This document shows, piece by piece, positions 22,490 to 34,534 of a stretch of 64,000 bases of DNA. A model generated the notes under the pieces. It was not told where the DNA came from. It saw only the letters and a list, made by a program, of their open reading frames with translations, and did not search any database. Location: NCBI GenBank assembly GCA_031841125.1, contig CM063113.1, positions 22,589,312 to 22,653,311 of the forward strand. The letters are read 5' to 3'. A program made the translations under genes and the position numbers. This DNA comes from Acanthococcus lagerstroemiae. Lineage: Eukaryota; Arthropoda; Insecta; Hemiptera; Eriococcidae. The first letter of the stretch is position 1. Every line of letters starts with the position of its first letter.

Positions 22490-23034
22490 CAGGGTGTCTA
22501 CCAGCCACGAAAATCCCGAAAAAGCCACGAATTTTTAATATAGATCATAAAAAACACAAAAAACACGAAAAAGTCACGAATTTTTACAAAATACCCGCAA
22601 AATAATAAGAAAGTTACTATTTTAAATTTTCGGTGAAATCCTTCTATTATAGAAAGTAATGAGCAGAAAATTAAAGATGGATTTATACTTTTGAATTAAC
22701 TTGATTCTACATAGCTTACCATACTGATCAACTTCCAAATATTTATAATTTACTATAATTGTTATCTAATTTTAATGACTAATTTTAAGTAGCGTACATT
22801 ATTCAATTGTGTCAGTGGGCAAACAAAGGCATCTCCTACTTTCTTTATTCTTTTACTATTGGCACCTAACTGTGCTAACTTACTGTTAGTTTTACATAGT
22901 TTCTCATGTTTTTTACTTTCAGGTTTTCTGTCTAATTCATGGGAGGGGCAAGGGTACGAAATTACATTTTAAAGGTCACGAAGAACCACGAAAAAGCCAC
23001 GAATTTTCTTTATTCGATTCTGGTAGACACCCTG
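22490..23034. mobile_element. CAGGGTGTCTACCAG-family MITE, 545 bp
   Basis: It starts CAGGGTGTCTACCAG and ends CTGGTAGACACCCTG, a perfect 15-bp terminal inverted repeat. Subterminal AAAAAGCCACGAATTTT occurs near both ends in the same orientation. No coding capacity is present. No clear target duplication is seen. Pieces of the 13-kb repeat flank it on both sides. Confidence 0.8.
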
Positions 23035-23194
23035 TAAAATACTGAAGATGGCTAGAAGAAATAAAAATTTCCATGGAAATTTGAACCACTGAACTGAATT
23101 GTGACCATGAAGAACTAAATCATACGGACAGAAGTAACGCTTAAACATAGACATTTCTAAGAAAATGATTTTAATTAGGGCATGATCAGGGGAG

Positions 23195-23355
23195 GTAACG
23201 CTCAAAAAGTAACACTTTTTTCGTTAATGTGCCAAAGCTCTCAAGCAGCTGTTTTTCCTCCGTAATGCTCCAATGTAACGCTCAAAAAGTAACGTTTTTT
23301 TTTGTTTATGCGCCAAAGCAATGACATGAAAATGTCAAAATTTTCAAAAATTTAA
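23195..23355 (+). repeat. Leader sequence of the 51-kb ORF family, two partial copies
   Basis: GTAACGCTCAAAAAGTAACG, a T-run and GCGCCAAAGC, followed by GACATGAAAATGTCAAAA (23312-23340), match the sequence just upstream of and including the start codon of the 51933 ORF. A shorter copy precedes it (23195-23240). After the ATG only MSKFSKI remains before a stop. Confidence 0.7.
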
Positions 23356-23657
23356 CAAGTATTGAGACAAGATGGTAACATCCACGACCAAGGACACTTC
23401 CCTATACTTTTTCGTTCAAAATATGGTAATTGTCCCGTCTGATGAAATGGATTGCTGGAATTTATTGCGGATATTATTGTGTAACTCAAAATAACCCCCA
23501 CCCCCACGCCAAAAAAACTAAAAATAAATAAATTGTTTGGGTTGAAAATTTGCTGGAAATAAAATATTCTCAGTTTCTGGAGAATGACTCACATTCAGCA
23601 ATTGGAGGATGTGGTTATGAACTTTATTTTGTAAAGGGATGAACATGTTCTGGTTAA

Positions 23658-24363
23658 CAGGGCCGTAGCCAGAGGGACTGGGGCAATGCTTCCCAAGCAA
23701 ATTGATTTGCTCCCAAAATAAAATTCAACGAATTATTGTAAAAAAATTTTAATTCAATGAAAAGGAAAGGAAAAAGTCTACGTAGGTTTCAAGCTGGGAT
23801 TTTCAATCACTCTTGGTTCATTTTGTCTAATGAATAATGATTATAAAATTTACATGGAGGAGTTGCGCCTTATTTAATAATACTTCTAGCGATTCTACAA
23901 TTGATTCCAAATGAAGAGTTCATTCATTCGTATATGCAACGATAAACAAAATCGTGAACTTTAATAATTTTAAATTTTATTTGAATTACGAAACTAAATA
24001 ATTTCAAAGTAATGTTTTCCTTTTTATAGTTTTTATGACTTTATACTGTTATGCAATTATTTTAAATTTTATTTGAACTAAGAAACCAAATAATTTCAAA
24101 GTAATGTTTTTTTAAAATGATTTTAATAATTTTTTAATGTTATGCCTAGATTAATGGAAATTTTTAATAACAATGATTAAGTATAATAATAATAATTTCA
24201 TTCTTTCGTCATTGTCAATTTATTTCTATTGGTGGAGGGGAGAAGAGGTGCTTTTGATAAAATTAGGGGTAGGGTGAGTAGGACAGGGAGAATTCGTCCT
24301 GAACTACGTTGCTCCCCCCAGGAATTTCATTTGCCCCTTCGACATTTGACCCTAGCTAAGGAC
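23658..24363. mobile_element. hAT-like element, 706 bp, flanked by perfect 10-bp repeats
   Basis: TTCTGGTTAA occurs at 23648-23657 and 24364-24373, containing an 8-bp CTGGTTAA as expected for hAT-type duplications. The left end CAGGGCCGTAGCCAG and the right end CTAGCTAAGGAC form an imperfect inverted pair (CCGTAGCCAG against CCTTAGCTAG). The interior is AT-rich and non-coding. Confidence 0.7.
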
Positions 24364-24441
24364 TTCTGGTTAAAACATTTGCCGATTCATACATCTTAGG
24401 ATCTTCTAGCCGAAGTTTTATTTTGCCGAATAATGCCGAAT

Positions 24442-24721
24442 CAGGGTGTCTACAGACTCTTCACAAATGTTTTTCCTGACTTTATCCTGACCTCCTATTT
24501 TGTAATTGAAGAATCCAACCATAAAAGTCTTCGGATTTTTTAAACTGAGTATCAGTTTAAGGACTTGATAGTGAATGTAATTAAGGCAATCATCATAATT
24601 CTCTCATCACATTGCTTTCCTATAGAATCTTCCATTGGATAGTAATTTACTAATTTTTTCCTGATGACCTTTTAATAAATTTCCCGAAATTTCCTGACTT
24701 CCTGACCATGTAGACACCCTG
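24442..24721. mobile_element. CAGGGTGTCTACA-family MITE, 280 bp, 5-bp duplication
   Basis: It starts CAGGGTGTCTACA and ends TGTAGACACCCTG. Both sides are flanked by CGAAT (24437-24441 and 24722-24726). The interior contains TTTTTCCTGACTTTATCCTG and TTTCCTGACTTCCTGACC. It shares termini with the 22490 element but little interior. Confidence 0.85.
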
Positions 24722-24729
24722 CGAATTCG

Positions 24730-26230
24730 ACATTATTGCAGAAAATAGTACAGAAAATGCCCGTTTGGAGTAGAAAAGCTTTTTTGAGGTCCAAAAGGTC
24801 TTTTAGCACCGAAAAACGGTTTTTCACAATTTCGAACATTTTCTCCAGACACTATAAATTCGACATTTTTTGCTCAGATAGCTGTATATTTACTCATATT
24901 TTCGTTTGTTTGTCTCGTCCGTTAAAGAATGAAATTCAAAAAAGTATGATAGATAGGTTTGACAATTGACAATATTAAGACGTCGATTCACTCGCAATGA
25001 ATTTTATGATGAGAAAAATATAAGAAAAAAATAAGGACGGTGAAACGGCGAAATAACAATAATATGGTCGTAAAAATGAAACTGGTCAACTCGTAGGAAA
25101 AAGCTAGCGTGACAGGACGATGTCAATTGATTTCTAGATTTGAGACTACATTTTACATTTGACAAAAAACAAAATGAAGACTTATGAATGGCGGAACTAT
25201 TGATCGATATGAATGGGTCGGTGGAGCCGTAGGTATACCTGTTTCAATTCATTAACGCACGCTCAGTTTTTACGGCGTGAGTGAGGCCTCATTCAATTTT
25301 AAGACGTGTTACCAAACGGCATACCAACCGAGTGCATGTGATTTCCAAGTTCATATTCTATTCTGGTAAAATTTCGCGTAATAACGCCAAAAGTTGCCTT
25401 TTATCTTATTTCGATAAAAGAAGGTACGTCTTTCCAATATCATCGTTCAAACAACGTATATAGAATGTTCAATTTCAGTCAGATAGTGATCAAAAACGAA
25501 AAGGTGTTAACATAATTTTGAACGAGAGAAGGGTATATCCATAGAAAAGAGAGTGAGTTATGGGTACACAGAACAAGTCAAACTCACGGCGACCCTCTTG
25601 TGTCGGAGGAGGAGACAACGAATTGGAGCAGTGGAAGGGGAGGGCAATTAGTAAGTTTCTATTTTGCAAGGTAGTAATGCCGTCATGCCCCGACGCCATG
25701 GGTCAAAAACTATAGCAAAAATTGTTAAGGAATTGGCCAAAAAACAAAGAATACATTAAAAAAAGTGCGAAAAAAGGTTACCAAAACTCTGCCTATGATT
25801 GGAAAAAAGTAGTAAAATTTCGCTTTTTTTGCATCCAAAAATTCAGATTTGAAAACACAAAAACTATTTTCTCAAGAATGTTCACCTTTTCTGCTGAGTC
25901 AATAAAATTTCGCCGACTGTCATTACTGTTTAGAAAAAAACTGTAGAAAATGTTTTAAAAAAATGGTATACATTATTTTTTAGACTTTTTTCCTTCGGGG
26001 AGGGGGGGGGGGGGGGAGAGGAAACTAAATGAGAAAAATTACAATCATGATGAAGCACGTTATTTCTCAACTTTCTCTCGTGGAGAGTAAGTGGTAGGGG
26101 GTATTGGCCTGCTATTTTTACGGTGACCTGCCAAACTGATTTTCCTGGTGGCCTGTTTGGTCAACCCCTCCTTCCCTGATTAACGGATTTCCAAATGCCT
26201 GCACCGAGGTCTACTACCATATAACCTGAC
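24730..26230. other. No recognisable gene
   Basis: AT-rich, with a long G-run at about 25997-26014. Short frames only. Confidence 0.5.
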
Positions 26231-26233
26231 GGA

Positions 26234-26533
26234 TTACAGGAGAAGGTCGGGTAGTGAGGCAGAGAGTATTAGTTGGTTATGAAGAAGATTGGAAGCCGGG
26301 TGGGAGAGGAGTATGCGGAACACAGTAAATGCGTCTTTGGAGTGATGGAGGGAACAGGTGGAAGGCCTTAGGCCCGAAAGGAGACAATAGTGAGTCAATC
26401 TAGGACGACCTCTTCTCAAGCAAGTGAGAACTGATTCAACTCTGCGGGAGGAAAATACATTAGGGAGGGGATTAGGGCTTATGGTTTTGTGGGAAGGAGC
26501 TCTGAGGAGGATAAGGATAACTTTTCCTGACAC
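26234..26533 (-). pseudogene. Jockey-type retrotransposon, tail after RNase H
   Basis: The minus strand contains CLRRGRPRLTHYCLLSGLRP, STC, then DAFTVFRILLSHP. This corresponds to the GHTRLTH-xx-LL...C and TVEHILL-C-P blocks that follow the RNase H domain in Jockey-type elements. The His and Cys of the final blocks are partly substituted. Upstream RT and RNase H parts are absent. Confidence 0.7.
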
Positions 26534-26539
26534 TGTATC

Positions 26540-28140
26540 GTGTGTTTTACGACTTACTGCTACTAATACACCCTAATACAAAGACACTGGTCGACAACAA
26601 CGAAACGTTTTCAAGACGAAACTGATCGTGAAAATCTCGCGACCAGTTAGACCAATTTTTATGAAATTTAATACGCCTCTATTCCCCATGGTACGTCCTC
26701 ATTCAACCGAATATCATGCCAATCCGCTGACTTCTTCTTGAAGTCACCCGAAATCTGTGAAACTCTCGGGAAACACTTCATCGATTTCAATCAAAATCAA
26801 TAGGCACCTATAAGTATTATACTTCTACCTCTTAAGTTTCATCACTATTAATAAATGTTTACTCAAGTTAACTCGTATACATAGGTATGGCTATACATAC
26901 ACAAATTATAAAAATTGGAAGTTGGCGTAATTAGCTTTCTTTAGTCATGAAACGTCGAGCAATTGACTTCAACTCCTACTCTCAATATCAGTGACATGAT
27001 AATGACAACAGCCGATTTTTCTTTTTAAATCAGCTAAAATGTACCAACTATGCGGAAAGTTTTACACCATTTAGTTTTCAACTGTTACCTCCCAGTGGCA
27101 CTTCACACGATATCTACACATAAAATTTGCACCTAAAATTAGTGCCGGGCCGTAAATTCTCGCAGAAGCGCAGTAAATAAACTTTATGACAGGAAAACAA
27201 AGCAGTGTGGCAGTAATTGATTTCGAAGTAACAAAACTCTTAAATGCAACTAAAACAAAAGAAAGGCTAAGATTTTTTAAATTTATTACTTCTGAGCTCA
27301 CATCTCCGCAGGGTCATAAAACATCTTACCAACAACACTGCGAACATTTCTACACTTCTTTTTTTTTCTTCCTTCATTCTGTTGCTATTTCATTTTGTAA
27401 AATATTGCGGTATTTGGCAAACTATACGCTATCATTACAATAATACACCTTCGGGACGTGTCACGTTAGAAAGTTCAGATTACGACGCCTACTGACATCT
27501 TCGCTGTCGACAGCGATGTGTATGTGCAGTTCTTACAATGTGTCGTGACATGCATTGTGTTAATGAAGAATAATTATATTCTCTTTCGTAAACGACACGA
27601 TATGTCGATTCGTACTCCACATTGTTCTCGAGCCCCGTGTAACCTTGACAGTGGTAAATTTCGCGTATACAGTTCCCATGCATACACTACTATCTGCATT
27701 TGCGTAACCAACACATCAGCACCAGTTCATCCAGTATGGGAGTAGAGGTATGAGTATCGAGAACCGAGAAGACTCGACCAATACAAACGTACATAGAGTA
27801 CCACTCATTTTGAAACGTAGCTCGATCGGATGATATTAGCATGTGGTACATTAAACACTTCCACTTTTATGGGAGAAAACTAATGAAATTTGACTTCTGT
27901 AATACAGAAGTATTCCCCATAGATTTGAATGTTATCTGCTGATGATCAAATATTGTAAGAGCAGATTACAAAATTAATCCACAAAAATAACAATCTCTAA
28001 TAGTAACCACGCCATCGTTTCAATTCTCTTTCATAATTGATTTTCAAGAACTAAAATATGGGCTTCATTCTTCAAGGGAAAGTGACAATAATATGGCGAA
28101 TAGTTTAGTAGCACATATCTCTTTTTATCCCTACATCTAG
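26540..28140. other. No recognisable gene
   Basis: Mostly unique sequence. Small open frames on both strands lack support. Confidence 0.5.
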
Positions 28141-28149
28141 ATTTATGCA

Positions 28150-28820
28150 GCAGAATCGGGTAGAATGCCGTCCTATATTTACAGAAGTGGAGAACAGCCA
28201 ACAGCGAGAGTCGCTGGCTATTGAGAATGTTAAATGCTCCGGGTAAAATGCCGCCCTATGTTTGTAGATGAGAACAGCCAACAGCGAGGGTGTGGCTATT
28301 GAGAATGTTAAACGTTCCCGGCAAAATGCCGCTTCATGTTTACAGATGAGGAGAACAGACAACAACAAGGGTCGCTGGCTATCGGGAATGTTAAACGTTC
28401 CGGGTAAAATACCGCCCTATGTTTACAGATGAGTAGAACAGCCAATAGCGAGGGTCGCAGGCTATTGAAAATGTTAAACGTTCCAGGTAAAATGCCGCTT
28501 CATGTTAACACATGAGGAGAACAGACAAAAGCAAGGGTCGCTGGCTATTGGGAATATTAAGTGTTCTGGGTAAAATGCCGCCTTATGTTTACAGATGAGG
28601 AGAACAGCCTACAGTGAGGGTCCCTGGCTATATTGAGAATGTATAAAACGTTCCGAGTAAAATGCCGCCCTATGTTCACGGATAAGGAGAACAGACAAAA
28701 ACAAGAGTCGCTGGCTATTGGGAATGTTAAGCGGTCCGGGTAAAATGCCGCCTTATGTTTACAGAAGAGGAGAACAGCCAACAGCGAAGGTCGCTGGCTA
28801 TCGAGAATGATAAGCGTTCA
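28150..28820. repeat. Satellite array, eight ~77-90-bp units with alternating subtypes
   Basis: The block AAAATGCCGCC recurs near 28157, 28246, 28323, 28405, 28489, 28572, 28662 and 28743. Units 1, 2, 4, 6 and 8 carry a form related to ACAGCCAACAGCGAGG with ATTGAGAATG. Units 3, 5 and 7 carry ACAGACAAAAACAAG with ATTGGGAATG. From unit 3 on the two types alternate, so the effective period is a dimer of about 165-172 bp. Reading frames across it are repeat-driven. Confidence 0.85.
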
Positions 28821-29039
28821 ACAACTGTAAAAACACCTGGAAAACTAAAGCGTGGTTTCTCTTCAACTTGCTCCCTATTTAGCCGGAATTCCTGGATCTA
28901 TTCGCATTCTGTCGCTTGGTTTTCGTAGTATTGAGATAAAGATACGAATATTTTCAAAAACTCCGTCAGATAATTATAAGAGGCACTTCAATTATTTTAA
29001 GAAATTTGATGTATTTAGCCATTACACACCTCAGTTCAA

Positions 29040-30350
29040 AGAAACTATAATACGCTAATAAACTTGTTTGAGACTATTCGAAGCTTATCTGAAAGTTTCT
29101 CAAATTCTTCCAGACTTATTTTCGGATATTCTAAAACTTCTTTAAAACAATTTGAGAACTATTTACTGTTTGAGACTATTTTAAGTTTACGACTTTCCAA
29201 AACTGGTTCGGCCAGGTTTAAGATTCTTTGTGACCCCGCTTCAAGACATGAAAATCAACTTTTTTGTAGACAGGCAAAATTTATCACTTATTTGTGTTGA
29301 AACGAAAAAAGTAATAGACAGAGGCGAACTCAACACTAGTTTCACGGATTGTTCAGAATTCTTCGAACATGTTTTAGACTTTTTGAAATCCTTTCATGTA
29401 CCTTAAAGATGCTTCAAAACTTCTCCAAGACTCGCTAAGGCTTGTTCAAAATTATTTAATATCGGTTTAAGATCTTAGCTAGGGTCATACCAGCGGGGGG
29501 GGGGGGCTATCCTCAAGTATATTTCGCAGTTGGTATATTTAGTAAAATCGACCCTTAGTTGCTAACATTTCAAAATCATTCACCTATATCATGTTTTATT
29601 TTTATTTTTTTTTGTCCAACTGATTTTTAAAATATTATTAGTTGACCAAATCCGATCAAAAGATAGCACAATTTTGAATACATTAATTTTTTGTCGTTTG
29701 ATTTTAAAAATGCTGAACAGTACGTAATGTCAAGAGTCTTTCTCAGATAGTAAAATTAGATGAGCTGTTTGGCTTGAAAAATCCGATTTTCAGTGAGAAG
29801 AATTTACGCAAGTTTTCTCCCCCTCCCCTTTCAAAATTCGCTTCCCTATATTCATACTCTTCAGGGTTCCATGACGTATTTCCAATACGCTTAACGAATC
29901 TTAAACAGGTCTGAAAAGGTCTTAAACGAGTCACAGCAAGTTCTTTAAAAAGTCTCGAAGAGTCTTCAGAGGTCTTTAACAAGACTTACAGTTTTACAAG
30001 TTTGTATCAATCCTGAAAGTGTCTCAACAGGTACGCCTTAAATATAGTCTTATACAAGGTAGGGAGAGTCTCGCAGTATCCTAAATAGTCTAGTAGTCTA
30101 GATGAGTATTGAAAGCGTTTTAAATAAGTCTAAAACAATTTCGAAAAAGTATGGAGCAGTCTTGAAAGCGACTTATCAAGTTGAAATAAGTTCCTGAAAC
30201 GATGAAAGAACTTCAATTAAGCCTGGAATCGTCTTAGGTAAGTCCGGAAAAGTTTAGAAGAGCCTTAACGAAGTCTTGGAGACTTTGAAATATAAGTCTA
30301 GGAAAACCTATGGATTTATTTTAAATCAAGCCTGGAAAAATTTCTCATAG
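29040..30350. repeat. Degenerate GACTCTTCAA-type repeats, two blocks in opposite orientation
   Basis: From about 29040 to 29470 the plus strand shows repeated TTCAAGACTT/GAGACTATT-like words. From about 29850 to 30350 the complement AAGTCTTGAAA dominates. Between them (about 29480-29840) is ordinary sequence with a G-run near 29494. The same word family recurs at 40620-41130. Confidence 0.5.
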
Positions 30351-30749
30351 ATACATCTTAATCGTCCCAAAATGTCAACTCCTACAGCGAACCCGAAATG
30401 AAACGTTTTTTAAATGAAATCTCAGACATACTTTCGAACTGAACGCAGCTTTCTAGTAATACACATCATCAAAATTGAAAAAAAAAAAAAGTTTTTGTTC
30501 CATTCTGATATTTTTATAATACATTGTATTCAGGTAAGAATTTCACGTTATCACCATAGCTGTAGAATTAACGCGAATTAGGTAAACCGAAAATTGCATA
30601 TTTTTAAAATCCATAAAACACGAAGATATTATCATTTCAGCCATGTTTCGGGAAAATATCACTTTATAAATTTAGATGTACATCCTGAAGGCAGACCGAG
30701 TTTTGTACTAAAGGTGAGTTGAATTTAATGCACGAAAATCAGAAATACG

Positions 30750-31040
30750 AAAAGCTTTTTTTTAGAAAGATTTTCCCTGACTTTTCTCATTTTTCCAGAT
30801 AAATTATCCAATTTTTCCCTAAAATTTTTTGAGCTAGTATTGTACACAGAATTGGGAATACTTACTACTTGAGATCAAATTTGATATTCACTGACTACTA
30901 TGAAAATTGTGTATATTCTTCAATTCTTACAATACTCTCAAAAATTTCCTGATTTTGATCAAAATTATAGCAGTTTCCTGACTTTTCCAGACTGACAGAA
31001 TTCCCTGACTTTTCCCGGTTTTCCAGAAAGTGGCTATCCT
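30750..31040. repeat. CCCTGACTTTTC-rich segment related to the CAGGGTGTCTAC MITEs
   Basis: TTTTCCCTGACTTTTCTC near one end and GAATTCCCTGACTTTTCCC near the other resemble the interior words of the 24442 element. The diagnostic termini are missing. Confidence 0.4.
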
Positions 31041-31602
31041 GAAGAAATCCTTTTTTCGACGTAATGATTTCGCAAACACAATATTTTAGAATAAAATTTC
31101 AATTTTCGTACTCGAATCGGGGTTTAAAGACAAATATAAAATGTTCGAAATCTGCGACTCAAAAAAGTAAATAAATAAATAAAATTTAAAATGAAATTGG
31201 GGTTTTATAGAAAATCTAATTAAATTCCTTTATTTCGGTACACACTATTCGATTTTCTCACTGAAGTGAAGTTTGTCCAGTTCAAAAGTGAAATCAGAAT
31301 TTTGAGACTCGAATCGCGCTGAATGAAAAACTGATGAACTTTTCGGAACCACCCAAGAAAAGTTTGTACAGCACATGCCAGCCGACTATTTTTCCAAAAT
31401 GTACAATATTTCTTTTTTACTTTTGAAGCGGTACAGTACCCGAGAAGTCAATTACAGCATGTTTTGAAGCCAAAACATGAAATTTTTGGTATGATATCTC
31501 TTCGATATGTTTGCATTAATAATTTTTTCATCACTCTCTGATAATAGGCACTAAACTTTTGTCAGGAAAACAAGCCTAAAGTGACGTAAGAATGATTGCT
31601 TC

Positions 31603-31939
31603 CAGGGACGTACCGATAAGGGGGAGGGGCAGAGGGGGCAACTTACACCCCCCGCTCTGTAGGAATTTTTTACTCAGCAGTTGGGAAAATTTACCATTTC
31701 AGGCAAGTTGCAAAAATCCAATAAGTTGAAAGGTTTTCGTTTTTTTTTTTTTTTTTTTTTTTGCTTCGATACTTGGTCGATACTTGGGAATTGAGTTGAG
31801 AAGTTGGAAAAACCGAACAAGGCAAAAGATTTTTCTTCTTTTGCTCTTTGATACTTGGGAATTCTGAGTTGAGTCAGTAGGTACTTTCACAATTTTTACC
31901 CCCCCCCCCCCATACAGAAAACTCTTTGGTACGTCCCTG
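31603..31939. mobile_element. hAT-type MITE, 337 bp, perfect 8-bp duplication
   Basis: It starts CAGGGACGTACC and ends GGTACGTCCCTG. It is flanked on both sides by ATTGCTTC (31595-31602 and 31940-31947). Inside lie a GGGGGAGGGG stretch near the left end and a C-run of about 14 near the right end, plus a long T-run. No coding capacity. Confidence 0.92.
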
Positions 31940-31949
31940 ATTGCTTCCA

Positions 31950-33240
31950 TTGCTGACGCTGGTAATATGACAGAAAAGAAGGGCGCCCAGCAATTAAAAT
32001 AAATTAAAATTTTCAACGTAGACTGTTTTCGGAAGAGCAAACCTTCCCTTCCCGGACTTACTTTAAATTTATGGGTACGTAACAGGAGAGTCAAAATCGT
32101 CTATTTCCCGCAAGCTACATACGTAATAAGATCTGATAGGAACCGGAAACCCGCAGTCATCAATCATTTAGAAAAATTTGCCACCAGACAAGCAAAATTT
32201 TGCCCACGACCGCCGCACGACTGAGAAAACTGCCTACAAATGAGCCCCGTAAACTGAGCACGGATATAGGTTTCCACACAAAGTAGAGACTACACACCAC
32301 GTCGTTTCTTATAATTAACTTCGAATACAAAATAATGCGTCGCAATTACATCCCAAATTACGTAAAATCGATGCGATGCGAGTTTGCTCAAGACTGTTGA
32401 TCTTCATCTGTGAGAAGCTCTTTCATACAGCTACTGTGCTGCGCCACAGCGCGCTTTTTTAAAACAAAGATAAACAGAGAAGAAAACACTCGTATGAGAA
32501 CCTAATTACTGCTTGTTTCATACATACACACTCCGCCAAGAAAAAGAATGCGAAAAAAAAACACAAAAAAACAATTCGGTCGGTTATGTAAACGCATAAA
32601 TTTTTGTATTGACAGAACAGTTCTAAATTAACCGAGAACATGCTTCGAAGAAAACACTATCAACATCGCGTTAATTATACTCCCGGACATTTTCACATAT
32701 TCGGGATAATAAGGGATAAGGAGATAATATTAATTATCATCGGAAATTTGAGGTCCAGATCATCGACCATTACGTTTCCAGGTTTGTACCACGAGTAATC
32801 CAGCACAATTACGCAAAAAATCGTCAAATACACATAGATGGAAAAATTGTTGGTAAGTTGAATTCTGCTACAGAGAGGACTGGGCAGCAGTAGGAAACAA
32901 CATAAGGCAGTGCAGGAAATAAGGTCCCACTTTTTTCCATATGGAGTTCTGAACACCGACATATACTAGGTAAAATTTCTGACAGCACGAGACCTTCCGG
33001 AGCTCTCCAGCTCCAATATTCGCCGAGATATGGCGCTGTTTAAAGTTGCGATTTCAAAAAACCTGATTTTGAGCTATTCAAGATATAAATAAAAAAATTA
33101 AAAAAATTAAAAATGGCATATCTCCGAGACAAATAAAGCTAGAGAGCTCCGCGAGGTCTCATTTTGTCAGAAATTTTATAAAGGGTTTCGTCGATAGAAG
33201 GGACCTTTTCAGAAAACTAAAACGAAATAAAAGAGTTTAA
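31950..33240. other. No recognisable gene
   Basis: AT-rich. Minus-strand frames of 60-90 codons are hydrophobic and low-complexity. The 33000-33200 part repeats the phrase AGAGCTCC-GAG-TCTCATTTT in partial inverted form (about 32985-33010 and 33135-33165). Confidence 0.45.
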
Positions 33241-33244
33241 TTTT

Positions 33245-34130
33245 AAGTGATAACAAAATTTAGTTTAACACAACTCTATGCCATTAAGCTAGCCACCCAA
33301 TATTGCCTAGACCTCACACTAAACGACTTCTTAATGCTTACAGACTCGATATCAGCTCTCCTATTCATATACAGAATTTCTACAAAAAGAAACAACATCC
33401 CATCTCCAAAAAGATAGTACAAATGCTACCGTCCTCGAGCCAAGAATTCACTCTACGTTGGATCCCCTCCCATTCTAAAATTCCTCAAAATGACACAGCT
33501 GATGAAACCGCAAAACTTTTCTTGAACATTTCTCCAACCCCTAACATTCCAATCCCGATATCAGATGTCAAAAAAATCAGGAAATCACTCGTGCACAAAA
33601 CCTTTTAACGACACTGGGATCAAAGTCCCACCAACTAATAAACTAAAATCCGTAAGAACCACAGTTTGTTCCTAGAAAACATCCTATTAAAAGTCCAGAA
33701 AAGACGAAGTCATACTTTTCAGACTAAGAACTGCACACTCCGCCCTCACTCATAGCTATATCCTGAACAAACTACCCCAACCCACCTGCGATACATAACG
33801 AACTGGTTCCGGTCCCCTTTCAGTCATTCCGAATTGGTCGCCAGGGAGCCCATCACTGTGAACAAATTAGTTCCCGTGTTCACTGTGAATTGGTTCCGGC
33901 CACATTTTCCCTCCCGTCTCATTTTCCATTTTATGCAGACTTAGGACTGTCTACGACCCCTATTCTCCATTAACCACGTAATTACTCGATGCCCAAAATT
34001 CCAATCCCAGCGAATCACACATATCTCAAACTCAACACTAAAATCCCTGCTCTCCGACAATCACACTCAAAACCTTAAACTCATATCATTCCTAAAAGCC
34101 ACAAACTACTCCAAAATTTAACCCATATAG
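33245..34130 (+). pseudogene. Jockey-type retrotransposon, RNase H domain and C-terminal tail
   Basis: LYAIKLATQYCLDLTLNDFL, then MLTDSISALL, corresponds to the E-LAI-A and TDS-SAL blocks of RNase H. After a frameshift TLRWIPSHSKIPQNDTADET matches the W-PGH-GI-GNE-AD-AK block, with the catalytic Asp in NDTADE. Further on VLFRLRTAHSALTHSYILNK and LPQPTC match the RLR-GHT-LTHS-LL tail. Stops and shifts are frequent. A segment at about 33790-33960 with repeated AATTGGTTCCGG-like words is unrelated and may be inserted. Confidence 0.85.
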
Positions 34131-34474
34131 TCTTCACGTCGGTAGCTAACAGGCTGTACATGACACGGCTACCCCCTCCCCCCCCCCCCAAAAAAAAAAT
34201 TGAATTTGATCGGGGCAAAACAGAGAGGCGCTAGGTTCACGTTTTCGTCTGGAATGGACAAAAGCAGACAGAGAAAAACGAATAACGCCATTCGAAAAAG
34301 GACGGTTTATTCTACCTAAATGGTCACGAATCCCAATTTCGACAGTTTTGACCTTAATTCACCAAAATCGACGTATCTCGAAAACTAGGATCGACACAAA
34401 GTGGGATCTTATTTTTTTGCACTACCACATATCGAAATTCCCCGAAAATCCAGGACTCCTCAAACCCTTAGGAG

Positions 34475-34520
34475 CAGTGGCGTCGCTGGAAAATTTTTTG
34501 GGGGTAATTTTTTCAGTAGT
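34475..34520. repeat. hAT-like element end
   Basis: CAGTGGCGTCGCTGG resembles the CAGTGGCGTAGCGT terminus of the complete MITE at 48533. No partner end is seen. Confidence 0.4.
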
Positions 34521-34534
34521 GTTGGCCTAGAGAA

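Noticed and set aside
28105..28781. Minus-strand frames of 74-87 codons
   Set aside because: Peptide repeats arise from the tandem satellite. There is no start/stop or splice logic.
31699..32094. 131-codon minus-strand frame
   Set aside because: It crosses the hAT MITE and encodes a poly-Lys stretch from its T-run.
33000..33200. Small inverted repeat around AGAGCTCC words
   Set aside because: Short and imperfect, without termini or target duplication. Too weak to call an element.
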